DNA of 64,000 nt from Shewanella eurypsychrophilus. GTDB lineage: Bacteria; Pseudomonadota; Gammaproteobacteria; Enterobacterales; Shewanellaceae. The DNA lies in the NCBI RefSeq assembly GCF_007004545.3, contig NZ_CP045503.2, forward strand, positions 4,496,102-4,560,101, read 5' to 3'. Below, one piece after another: positions 34,764 through 42,140 of this stretch. The position numbers and the translations under genes were made by a program. The first letter of the stretch is position 1. Every line of letters begins with the position of its first letter. A model generated the notes under the pieces. That model was not told the DNA's origin, did not search any database, and saw only the letters and a program-made list of their open reading frames with translations.

Positions 34764-35780
34764 CTACGCAAATGTCCTATATTCATCTTCCCTTGCAGCA
34801 ATAGCCCAGGTCATTCTTGCAAGCTTGTTCGCTACTGCAACACAAGCTTTATTGAACCCCTTTCTTTCAGCCAAAGCGTATGCCCAGCGGCTCAGCTTAT
34901 CTTGCTTCCCTCCGCAGTGCTGCAAGACCGCTCTTGCGCCGTGTATAAATAACGTTCGTAAATAGGCATTGCCTCTTTTACTTATCCCTAGCAGGTTATC
35001 AATACCGCCACTGCTATGTTGCTTTGGCACTAAGCCACACCAGGCTGAGAAGTGCCTACCATTGGTGAAGTCTTTTCCATCCCCTACGGCTGCGTAAAAA
35101 GCAGTAGAGGTGATAGGGCCTATACCTGGCGATGTCTCTATACGCTGGCAAACTGGGTTTGTATTTCTCTCTTCTACTATCTGCATATCACAGCTTTTTA
35201 GACGTTTCTCAATATCGCTAAACTCGTCATGCAACTGACGAAATATGTATCTTCCTTTCACTGTCAGCTCATTGTTTTCATCAGATAAAATGTCAGGAAA
35301 CGCTTTTCTAAATGCCGCTTTGCTTTTCGCTATTACGATGCCGTATTCTGCCAGCATGCCTCTGACTTGGTTGACTAAAGCTGTAGACTGTTTGTTTAAA
35401 CGCTGCCTCATTCGGTGAAGCATCTGTACATCCTGCTGTTCAACAGGCTTTGGTTGTACGAAGCGCATGTTCGGCCTTTGGGCAGCCTCAGCAATGGCAA
35501 GGGCATCGTTATAATCATTCTTATTCCCTTGTCGATAGGGAATGACAAATTGTGGCGCGATTAACTTCACTTGGTGCCCGAGTTTTTGAAACTCCCTAGC
35601 CCAATAGTTTGCGCTACCACAGGCCTCCATGACTATTAGGCATGGCTCTATCTTGGCAACAAAGCACATCACATCTTTTCGCCTGAGCATCTTCTTTTTT
35701 ACTAGCTTGCCAGCCTGATTTACTGCAACAAAATGAAAAACAGACTTTGCGATATCTAAACCAATTGTAGTAATCTTCAT
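34764..35780 (-). CDS. IS110/IS1111-family transposase
   Basis: Start ATG 35780 gives 338 aa. The N-terminal RuvC-like DEDD domain has TTIGLDIAKSVFHFVAV (first Asp), VMEACGSANYWA (Glu), and KNDYNDALAIAEA (two Asp). The C-terminal transposase-20 domain has SPGIGPITSTAFYAAVGD and the Ser nucleophile region FSAWCGLVPKQHSSGG. Length and motifs are complete, so it may be active. The long upstream in-frame extension falls in the element's end and is not used. Confidence 0.93.
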   Translation of the reverse strand: MKITTIGLDIAKSVFHFVAVNQAGKLVKKKMLRRKDVMCFVAKIEPCLIVMEACGSANYWAREFQKLGHQVKLIAPQFVIPYRQGNKNDYNDALAIAEAAQRPNMRFVQPKPVEQQDVQMLHRMRQRLNKQSTALVNQVRGMLAEYGIVIAKSKAAFRKAFPDILSDENNELTVKGRYIFRQLHDEFSDIEKRLKSCDMQIVEERNTNPVCQRIETSPGIGPITSTAFYAAVGDGKDFTNGRHFSAWCGLVPKQHSSGGIDNLLGISKRGNAYLRTLFIHGARAVLQHCGGKQDKLSRWAYALAERKGFNKACVAVANKLARMTWAIAAREDEYRTFA

Positions 35781-35906
35781 AGTGGACCCGTCCTCTTTCT
35801 GATGAGTTTTAGCAACTACATCGTGGCCCATTGCGAGGCCGATTAAAAGGGGATGGGTCCATTCCATTATCTGTGACACGGTGCGAGTATGTCCCTATAA
35901 ACTCGC

Positions 35907-36034
35907 CCGTGACATCTGATGTGAATGGATTCACAAATGCCGTGATGATATGGATGTCATAGAGCGCCCATGTCACGGACGGTCACAGCCGCGCTTACAT
36001 CTGATGCTCTAAAGAAAGAGTATCTCTTCGATTT
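35907..36034. repeat. Nested-hairpin intergenic repeat, copy B
   Basis: CCGTGACAT (35907-35915) and ATGTCACGG (35970-35978) are perfect 9-bp arms enclosing two small hairpins: GTGAA-TGGA-TTCAC (35921-35934) and an ATGA...TCAT stem around TATGGATG (35945-35960). It ends in TATCTCTTCGATTT (36021-36034), identical to the end of copy A. It starts 45 nt beyond the IS end. The remaining sequence up to 36324 holds no gene. Confidence 0.7.
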
Positions 36035-36324
36035 GTCATTAACTTGTTTCCTCTTCAAGCTCTATATAGCTTCATCCCCTTTACGCTTCTGTATTTCATG
36101 CTCTTTCTAAAAATCTGAAATAGATCGCTGTTAATAGCAACAAGAGAGTATGGCTATGTTGTACTGGAGCTTTGTACGAAATTAACCCAAGTTTGTTGAG
36201 CGAAATCAAGACCAGCTATAGTGGTGAGAAAGTAAGTTATTTAAATTCAGTAAGATGGTAATGTTAAGCTTTAAAAATAAGATCATAGGCAAGTAAAGTG
36301 TCATTGAAAAAAAAGAGATAAATT

Positions 36325-36555
36325 ATGAGTACATTTGAAATAATAGTGATTATTCTACTTAGTGTTTTATGCGTTATCTCATGGTTATCATTATCCCTTA
36401 AGAACAGTGCAGATAACAAACTAGAGGGTATACAAACAACTCTAGAAATATTTAATCGACATAACAATGAGCTAACTCATGAGTATCGTTCAGAAGTACG
36501 TTTAGCAATTGATGAGCTTTGTGAATTACAAAAGGAAAATAATAAAAGTACTTAA
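36325..36555 (+). CDS. Small single-pass membrane protein, unknown function
   Basis: The 76-aa protein starts MSTFEIIVIILLSVLCVISW, a clear membrane helix with a short outside N-terminus, followed by a charged coiled-coil-like tail (LEGIQTTLEIFNRHNNELTH). AAAAGAGAT precedes the ATG. It resembles small YtxH- or DUF948-like membrane-anchored coiled coils, but I do not recognise it. A minus-strand frame over the same bases is a shadow. Confidence 0.5.
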   Translation: MSTFEIIVIILLSVLCVISWLSLSLKNSADNKLEGIQTTLEIFNRHNNELTHEYRSEVRLAIDELCELQKENNKST

Positions 36556-36658
36556 CAAAGTAAATAAAGCAGGACGGATTCAATTTACTCAGTTTCACTT
36601 TGCAAACTTAGCAAACTAAAAACTCTTATTGTGGCGATAATTATTCCCAGAGGTATGA

Positions 36659-37105
36659 ATGACTATAGGAAAGTGTAATTGTGGTGAGGTGGTGTTTGAG
36701 CTCACCAGCGAAATCAAAGATGTTTATTTTTGTCATTGCTCTATTTGCCGGGGGAGCACGGGTGCAAATGGCATTGCGGTTGTGGTAACTGACAACGAAA
36801 ACTTTCGCTGGGTTCAAGGTGAAGAGTCTATTAAAACTTGGACCAAACCTAACCATGACTGGCAGACTAGTTTTTGTACTCAATGCGGCTCCAGCTTGCC
36901 TGGGAAAAATGATGACGCTCGGATGTATATCCCAGCGGGTCTGCTATCTAACGACACTGATACTGACAATCTAAAAGTGGCCCACCATATTTGGGTTGAT
37001 TCAAAAGCCAATTGGGACGAGATTGCAGGAGGTGGTATTCAACACCCAGAAGCCTTTGGCAGTTACGTCAAACCTGCAGATACCATGAAGAAAGCGCAAT
37101 ACTAA
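36659..37105 (+). CDS. GFA-family (glutathione-dependent formaldehyde-activating-like) protein
   Basis: The 148-aa protein has the Cys pattern of the GFA/CENP-V zinc fold: CNCGEVVFEL near the start, FCHCSICRGSTG, and FCTQCGSSLPG. These seven Cys bind two zinc ions in characterised members. The founding member was thought to aid S-hydroxymethylglutathione formation, but most members have unknown roles. GAGG lies 5 nt before ATG 36659; an overlapping ATG at 36655 is in another frame. A small gene follows 75 nt downstream. Confidence 0.88.
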   Translation: MTIGKCNCGEVVFELTSEIKDVYFCHCSICRGSTGANGIAVVVTDNENFRWVQGEESIKTWTKPNHDWQTSFCTQCGSSLPGKNDDARMYIPAGLLSNDTDTDNLKVAHHIWVDSKANWDEIAGGGIQHPEAFGSYVKPADTMKKAQY

Positions 37106-37180
37106 AAAGTTTAGCGACGTCGAGCTCTACTCGATTGAGCTAACCATTACTAGTCCATAACTCAAGCACAAGGATGAATC

Positions 37181-37309
37181 ATGAGTAACTATTCACATAA
37201 AGATTTTAAGCTAGATAACAGATTAAAATCGGCTTGGGTCTATTCAACTATTTTCTGTGTGGCTGTATATTTTGGCTGGACTTTCGGACTTAACTACTTC
37301 GTATCCTAG
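37181..37309 (+). CDS. Very small membrane protein (42 aa), possibly truncated
   Basis: Behind AAGGATGAATC, ATG 37181 opens a 42-codon frame: MSNYSHKDFKLDNRLKSAW, then a hydrophobic helix VYSTIFCVAVYFGWTFGL ending NYFVS. The good ribosome site supports translation. The following 800 bases are decayed, so it could be the start of a lost larger gene. No family recognised. Confidence 0.4.
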   Translation: MSNYSHKDFKLDNRLKSAWVYSTIFCVAVYFGWTFGLNYFVS

Positions 37310-38144
37310 GTTTAGTGCTCGCCATTTATAATGGTCGACACAAATTAGAGTTTCAGTTTGTTGGTATTCCTCCAGCCCTCAAAGCTAGGCCCTCTGCTTT
37401 CAACGGAAACTTGTTAGTGTGCAGTTTCAGTTCATCTTTACGAGGATGTTGCTTTAGATAATAGGCTCAGCTGAGCTGTAACGTTTTACCTTTAAGATCA
37501 TAGTAGCTGTTGACCTCTGGCAGCTCAATACGGCTAAGTCCTACTGGCTTTGATGGCAGGCCATTTCTAATAAAAAACACATACTTTGTCCGCTCCTCAT
37601 TAAACACAAAACCAGGATAAAAATCGATCTCCCCTGACTGTAAGCCACGAAGAATACGGTTTTTTGGTTTTCTGACCACCTGTAAACTGCAATTAATTCT
37701 CTTTGCAACTTCTGAGTAAAGCTCCAAATATAAGCCACTACTATCTGGCGCAGCCTATATGTTGGGCTCACGTGCAGTTGTGCGGTACCCCATGACTAAT
37801 GTACAAGCGGACGAAATAGTACTGAAACAGATTGAAAGTATTATGAAAGTACGTAACAGCAGCATTGGTAAACCTTGTATTTCACACACCTGAAAAGTGT
37901 AGCTACTTTATAGTGATAATACTGTGGCGCGTGTTAGCAAGATGCTGAAATCAAGGTAAGCAGGCATTGCATAGGAGGTAAGCGTACATATTGTATGGAT
38001 CTTGATAGCTAGTTCAGTTTCGGCTAATTTTCGTTTTGTAGACTAGTAAAGAAAGTAACAAAAACCAGTTAAATTCAACCAATTTGTTACCAAGTTACTC
38101 CAGCACTGAATTCGCCATACTGATTATTCAACATAGAGAAAATA
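37310..38144. other. Decayed gene-free tract
   Basis: About 830 bases without an intact gene. It contains the solute-binding relic at 37467-37755. On the plus strand a 33-codon tail starts at 37791 (MTNVQADEIVLKQIES) with no recognised family. AT-rich sequence precedes the aminopeptidase start. Confidence 0.6.
37467..37755 (-). pseudogene. Relic of a periplasmic solute-binding-like protein
   Basis: The minus strand reads APDSSGLYLELYSEVAKRI, then GLQSGEIDFYPGFVFNEERT, and ends DLKGKTLQLS and a stop. These are the N-terminal lobe motifs of type 3 solute-binding proteins (G..LE....., L..G.iD...., LKGKt). The signal peptide is lost (a stop precedes) and the second lobe is missing. A paralogue of the kind seen at 15321-16154. 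Confidence 0.7.
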
Positions 38145-39692
38145 ATGCTAACTAAAAAAACTCTTCTTTCTACCGCCCTTACGACGTCGCTCACTTTCGG
38201 TCTATTAAGCGGCTTTGCCGCACAAGCAGAAACATTCAACTTCGTTGGACATAACGACACAAAATCAGCCGAAACCCTTGTAGTCTTTCAAGCCAAGAGC
38301 CAAGTATCCAGCGACTTAGCGCGCCTCGATAAGTTATCTAATCAACAGATCTCAAAAGCTTTGGCACTGCAAGATTTCACCGGTGACAGCAAGCAACTAG
38401 TTGAGATTTTAATCCCAAGCGGACTCGATGCTAAACGTCTGGTAGTGATAGGCCTAGGTGATGCCAGCAAGATGACCCCAGGCCAAGTCAACACCTTAGG
38501 TGCATCTGTGACAGCCTACTTGAACAAACACTCAACTGACAAGATCACGATTTTAACTGCAGGAATCGCTGACGCTAGCAGTAATGCCAGCTTCGCCGCA
38601 GAGCTGGCTCACGGCATCAATCTGCGTGCCTACAAGTTTGATAAATACCTTTCAGAGAAAAAGCCTGCCGAGAAAAGTTACACCATACAAGTCGCAGAGC
38701 CGATCAAGGCTACAGACAATTATCAGCAGCTAGCGGCTATCGAGCAGGGCGTATTCCTGGCGCGAGATCTTACCTCTGAGGTGCCCACCGAAATGAATCC
38801 AGTTCATTTTGCTGCTGCGGCTAAAGAGCTCAAAAAGCTTGGGGTAAAAGTCACTGTCTTAGAGCCTAAGAAGATTAAACAACTTGGCATGGGCGCGCTG
38901 CACGCTGTGGGTCGTGGTTCAGAGGAAGGTTCGCGTCTGGTTATCGCTCATTGGCAAGGCAACAATGATGCTCCTATTGCTCTTGTCGGTAAAGGGATCA
39001 CCTTTGACTCAGGCGGATACAATATCAAGGCTACCGGGGACTCAATATCTCGCATGAAGTCTGACATGGCTGGCGCAGCAGCGGTACTCGGTACCGTGAA
39101 AGCCATGGCGATGCAGAAAGCCGACGTCAATGTGGTTGCCGTCATGGCGATGGCAGCAAACATGGTGTCAAAAACCGCCTTTGCCCCTGGTGATGTGGTG
39201 ATGACAGCCGAAGGGTTGAGCGTCGAAGTACTCAATACAGACGCCGAGGGACGCTTAGTTCTGGCCGATGCTCTCTGGTATGCCCGTGAATTCTATCAGC
39301 CTGAGATAATGGTCGATGTGGCGACCTTAACCGGCTCTAAGGTTCGCGCCTTAGGCAAACGTTACACAGGTTTATTCAGCGATGACGATACCTTAGTCAA
39401 TGAACTTACCGTGTCGGGCCTAGCAGTCGACGAGAAAGTCTGGCGCCTGCCACTCGCTTATGATGATCTGCTCAAGAGTCCGATTGCCGATCTTAAAAAT
39501 GCGGGCTACGGCGGGCCAGGCGCAACGACTGCTGCAGTATTCTTACAGCAGTTTACCGGCGACACTAAGTGGGTCCATCTGGATATCGCAGGTAGTGCGC
39601 TAGCAGCAAAAGATAAAGGTGTAACCCCGGCAGGTGGTACTGGACATGGCGTTCGTCTATTGAGTCACTGGATAGTGAATCAAGAAAAATAG
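38145..39692 (+). CDS. Exported M17 leucyl aminopeptidase
   Basis: The 515-aa protein has a signal peptide (LLSTALTTSLTFGLLSGFA, cut near AQAE), unusual for PepA-type enzymes, which are normally cytosolic. The catalytic C-terminal domain has GKGITFDSGGYNIK (metal Lys/Asp), KSDMAGAAAV and the signature NTDAEGRLVLADAL, so both metal ions and the catalytic Lys/Arg are kept. A second motif VDVATLTGSKVRALG follows. It probably trims peptides in the periplasm. Monocistronic; its stop is followed by an 11-bp CTAGGTTC-type inverted repeat. Confidence 0.93.
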   Translation: MLTKKTLLSTALTTSLTFGLLSGFAAQAETFNFVGHNDTKSAETLVVFQAKSQVSSDLARLDKLSNQQISKALALQDFTGDSKQLVEILIPSGLDAKRLVVIGLGDASKMTPGQVNTLGASVTAYLNKHSTDKITILTAGIADASSNASFAAELAHGINLRAYKFDKYLSEKKPAEKSYTIQVAEPIKATDNYQQLAAIEQGVFLARDLTSEVPTEMNPVHFAAAAKELKKLGVKVTVLEPKKIKQLGMGALHAVGRGSEEGSRLVIAHWQGNNDAPIALVGKGITFDSGGYNIKATGDSISRMKSDMAGAAAVLGTVKAMAMQKADVNVVAVMAMAANMVSKTAFAPGDVVMTAEGLSVEVLNTDAEGRLVLADALWYAREFYQPEIMVDVATLTGSKVRALGKRYTGLFSDDDTLVNELTVSGLAVDEKVWRLPLAYDDLLKSPIADLKNAGYGGPGATTAAVFLQQFTGDTKWVHLDIAGSALAAKDKGVTPAGGTGHGVRLLSHWIVNQEK

Positions 39693-39706
39693 CTTTAATG
39701 GAGCCA

Positions 39707-39736
39707 GAGTTCCTAGGTGTTAGCTCCTAGGAACTC
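39707..39736. repeat. Inverted GAGTTCCTAGG repeat after the aminopeptidase gene
   Basis: Perfect 11-bp arms GAGTTCCTAGG (39707-39717) and CCTAGGAACTC (39726-39736) with an 8-nt loop, 15 nt after the stop codon. Confidence 0.8.
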
Positions 39737-39762
39737 GCTTTATATAACTTACAGCTTACAAC

Positions 39763-39837
39763 TTATAGCTTCTGTAATCGCTCCAATATCCTATCCGCCA
39801 TCCGAAACACATTTGCATGGATGGTAAATGTGTCAGG
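39763..39837 (-). pseudogene. Relic 1 of a GMC oxidoreductase 3' end
   Basis: The minus strand reads DTFTIHANVFRMADRILERL, then QKL and a stop at 39763-39765. The intact GMC gene at 42141 ends with TFTIYANAFRVADKILERL. Only the last 24 codons are left, upstream of the alkylsulfatase gene on the opposite strand. Confidence 0.8.
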
Positions 39838-39984
39838 CCTACAAAGCATGCATGCAAAACCATATAACCGCCAGCGATGTAAATATTGTCTCATCATCCC
39901 TTTGACTGTTGATAAATTAATCACTTTCCTCTAGGTTCGATAGTCATACCAGCTTTTCGCTCTCCGTTATAAAAGGAATTTGTA

Positions 39985-41952
39985 ATGAATAGAACTAAGC
40001 TTGCCCTCTTGGTAGCATTTTCTCTGGTTTTACCTCACTCGAGTATTGCTGCTACTCAGTCAAAATCCGCCAGCCAATTTACCAAGGAAGCCAATGCGGC
40101 AGTACTTAAGGCCTTGCCCTTCAGTGACAGACAAGATTTTGAAAATGCCCAACGAGGCTTCATCGCCAAACCAGATACGGTCACAATTAAAGATGCTCAG
40201 GGCAATGTGGTCTGGGATCTGGAGCAGTACAAGACCTTCATCAGTATCGATAAGGACGCGCCCGATACTGTTAACCCAAGTTTATGGCGTAACTCACAGC
40301 TTGTGATCCAACATGGTCTATTCAAAGTCACCGAAAACATCTATCAAATTCGAGGCTTCGATCTCTCCAATATCACCTTTATCAAGGGTAAGACTGGCTG
40401 GATTGTCTTCGATCCACTTATCTCACCTGAAACCGCAAAAGCGGCGTTGGACTTTATCAATGAGCAGTTAGGAGAACGTCCAGTTGTTGCTATCATCTAC
40501 AGCCATAGCCATATCGATCATTATGGCGGAGCGACAGGCATAGCGACTGCAGAACAAATTGCATCGGGAAAGGTACAAATTATCTCACCCGAACACTTTA
40601 CCGAGCATGCTGTCTCTGAAAATGTGATTGCAGGTAACGCCATGGGTCGCCGGGCAGTGTACATGTATGGCGCTATGCTGCCCCGCAATGCAAAAGGTGG
40701 CGTCAATGGTGGTCTGGGAATGACAGTTTCAACCGGACTCGCCGGCCTATTATTACCTAGCCATGAGATCACCAAAACCGGTGAAAAACTCAGTATCGAT
40801 GGGGTCAACATGGAGTTTCAGCTCACGCCTGGCAGTGAGGCTCCAGCCGAAATGAATACCTGGTTCCCCGATATGAAGGCGCTTTGGATGGCAGAAAACG
40901 CCACCAATACCATGCATAACATCTTGACCCTGCGCGGCGCTCAGGTGCGGGATGCATTGATTTGGGCCAGCTTTCTCGACGAAACCATCGACACCTGGGG
41001 CAGTCAGGCTGAAGTTAAATTTCAGAGTCATCACTGGCCGGTATGGGACGCTGAAAACATCATTCCCTACTTTAAAAAGCAGCGGGATATCTACAAGTTT
41101 ACCCATGACCAATCGGTACGCCTGATGAACCAAGGTTATACAGGTGAAGAGATCTCCGAGATGATCACCTTACCTGCCGAGCTGGAACAAAACTGGCCGA
41201 CTCGCGGTTACTACGGCACCCTTCGCCATAATAGCCGCGCCGTGTATCAAAAGTATATGGGCTGGTATAACGGTAATCCCTCAAACCTCAATAACCTGCC
41301 GCCAGAGATGGTAGCGAAAAAGTATATGGAGTTTATGGGCGGCGAAGCCGCAGTGATTAAAAAAGCTCAGGTCTCATTCGATAAAGGAGAGTATCGCTGG
41401 GTTGCTGAAGTGATGAAACATGCCGTGTTTGCTAACCCTAAGAGTCAGCCAGCGAAAGAGTTGTTGGCCGATGCTTTCGAGCAACTTGGTTATCAGGCCG
41501 AATCAGGTCCATGGCGTTCAGTCTACCTGCAAGGTGCCTATGAGCTGAGAAACGGCGTGCCAACGGCTGGAGGCACTCAGACCGCTACACCAGATACCAT
41601 TCGTGCCATGACCCCGGACATGCTGTTTGATTTCTTGGCGGTCAGACTCGACTCGGAAAAAGCGGCGGGTAAAGTGTTTGATATCAATATCGACTTTACC
41701 GATCTTAAGAGTAAGTACACCTTAACGGTAGAAAATGCCGTTCTGCACCACAGCAAGAACCAAGTTAAAAAACCTGATGTTGCTCTAGTTATGTCGATGA
41801 AAACCATGAACAGTATTCAGCTTAAAGAACTCACCTTCGATGAAGCCATCAAAAATGGCTCGGTGAAGATAAGTGGCGACAAGAAACAATTTAAGGAGTT
41901 TCTCGGTATGCTGGATGATTTTAACTTCTGGTTTAATGTTGTCACGCCATAA
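39985..41952 (+). CDS. Exported linear alkylsulfatase (SdsA/BDS1-like metallo-beta-lactamase fold)
   Basis: The 655-aa protein has a signal peptide (LALLVAFSLVLPHSSIA). The metallo-beta-lactamase domain has the zinc motif SHSHIDHYGGA (H-x-H-x-D-H) and AENATNTMHNILTLRG. The middle dimerisation/helical domain starts with EYRWVAEVMKHAVFANP, and the C-terminal SCP-2-like domain (after residue ~530) binds the alkyl chain. This order and length match SdsA1-type enzymes, which hydrolyse primary alkyl sulfates such as dodecyl sulfate to alcohol and sulfate. It is flanked on both sides by relics of a GMC-oxidoreductase gene; a working GMC copy follows on the other strand. Confidence 0.95.
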   Translation: MNRTKLALLVAFSLVLPHSSIAATQSKSASQFTKEANAAVLKALPFSDRQDFENAQRGFIAKPDTVTIKDAQGNVVWDLEQYKTFISIDKDAPDTVNPSLWRNSQLVIQHGLFKVTENIYQIRGFDLSNITFIKGKTGWIVFDPLISPETAKAALDFINEQLGERPVVAIIYSHSHIDHYGGATGIATAEQIASGKVQIISPEHFTEHAVSENVIAGNAMGRRAVYMYGAMLPRNAKGGVNGGLGMTVSTGLAGLLLPSHEITKTGEKLSIDGVNMEFQLTPGSEAPAEMNTWFPDMKALWMAENATNTMHNILTLRGAQVRDALIWASFLDETIDTWGSQAEVKFQSHHWPVWDAENIIPYFKKQRDIYKFTHDQSVRLMNQGYTGEEISEMITLPAELEQNWPTRGYYGTLRHNSRAVYQKYMGWYNGNPSNLNNLPPEMVAKKYMEFMGGEAAVIKKAQVSFDKGEYRWVAEVMKHAVFANPKSQPAKELLADAFEQLGYQAESGPWRSVYLQGAYELRNGVPTAGGTQTATPDTIRAMTPDMLFDFLAVRLDSEKAAGKVFDINIDFTDLKSKYTLTVENAVLHHSKNQVKKPDVALVMSMKTMNSIQLKELTFDEAIKNGSVKISGDKKQFKEFLGMLDDFNFWFNVVTP

Positions 41953-42025
41953 TAAAAGGCTCACTAGGTTCGAGTTCCTAGGTTCTAGAACCTAGGAACT
42001 CGAACCTAGGAACTCGCCTTTTATT
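41951..42025. terminator. Terminator-like stem enclosing a 46-bp perfect palindrome
   Basis: AATAAAAGGC (41951-41960, overlapping the sulfatase stop) and GCCTTTTATT (42016-42025) form the outer stem. Between them lies a perfect 46-bp palindrome (41964-42009, centre between 41986 and 41987) made of CTAGGTTC, GAGTTCCTAGG and their complements. As RNA it would be one long hairpin. Confidence 0.85.
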
Positions 42026-42038
42026 TACAAGTTATCAC

Positions 42039-42128
42039 TTACAGATTTTTTAGCTGTTCCAAAATCTTATCTGCGACCCGAAACGCATTAGCATAAATCG
42101 TAAAAGTTGGGGTCACACTGCCTCCCAT
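42039..42128 (-). pseudogene. Relic 2 of a GMC oxidoreductase 3' end
   Basis: The minus strand reads MGGSVTPTFTIYANAFRVA, then DKILEQLKNL and a stop at 42039-42041. It differs from the intact gene's end by a few residues and lies only 12 bp past that gene's stop codon. An upstream FMA* shows a frame-breaking change at the junction. Confidence 0.85.
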
Positions 42129-42140
42129 TTAAGCCATAAA

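Larger units (their letters stand above)
34493..35862 (-). mobile_element. IS110-family insertion sequence, IS1111 subgroup
   Basis: A single DEDD transposase gene lies between perfect 13-bp inverted repeats: ATGGACCCATCCC (34493-34505) and GGGATGGGTCCAT (35850-35862). IS110 elements generally lack terminal repeats, but the IS1111 subgroup has short subterminal ones of this size, so the true ends may lie a few bases outside. The transposase reads from the right end to the left; 82 nt precede it and a long 258-nt noncoding end follows it. No target duplication is expected. The element is probably intact. Confidence 0.85.

Noticed and set aside
36264..36467. 67-aa minus-strand ORF
   Set aside because: Antisense to the small membrane protein at 36325, with no ribosome site.
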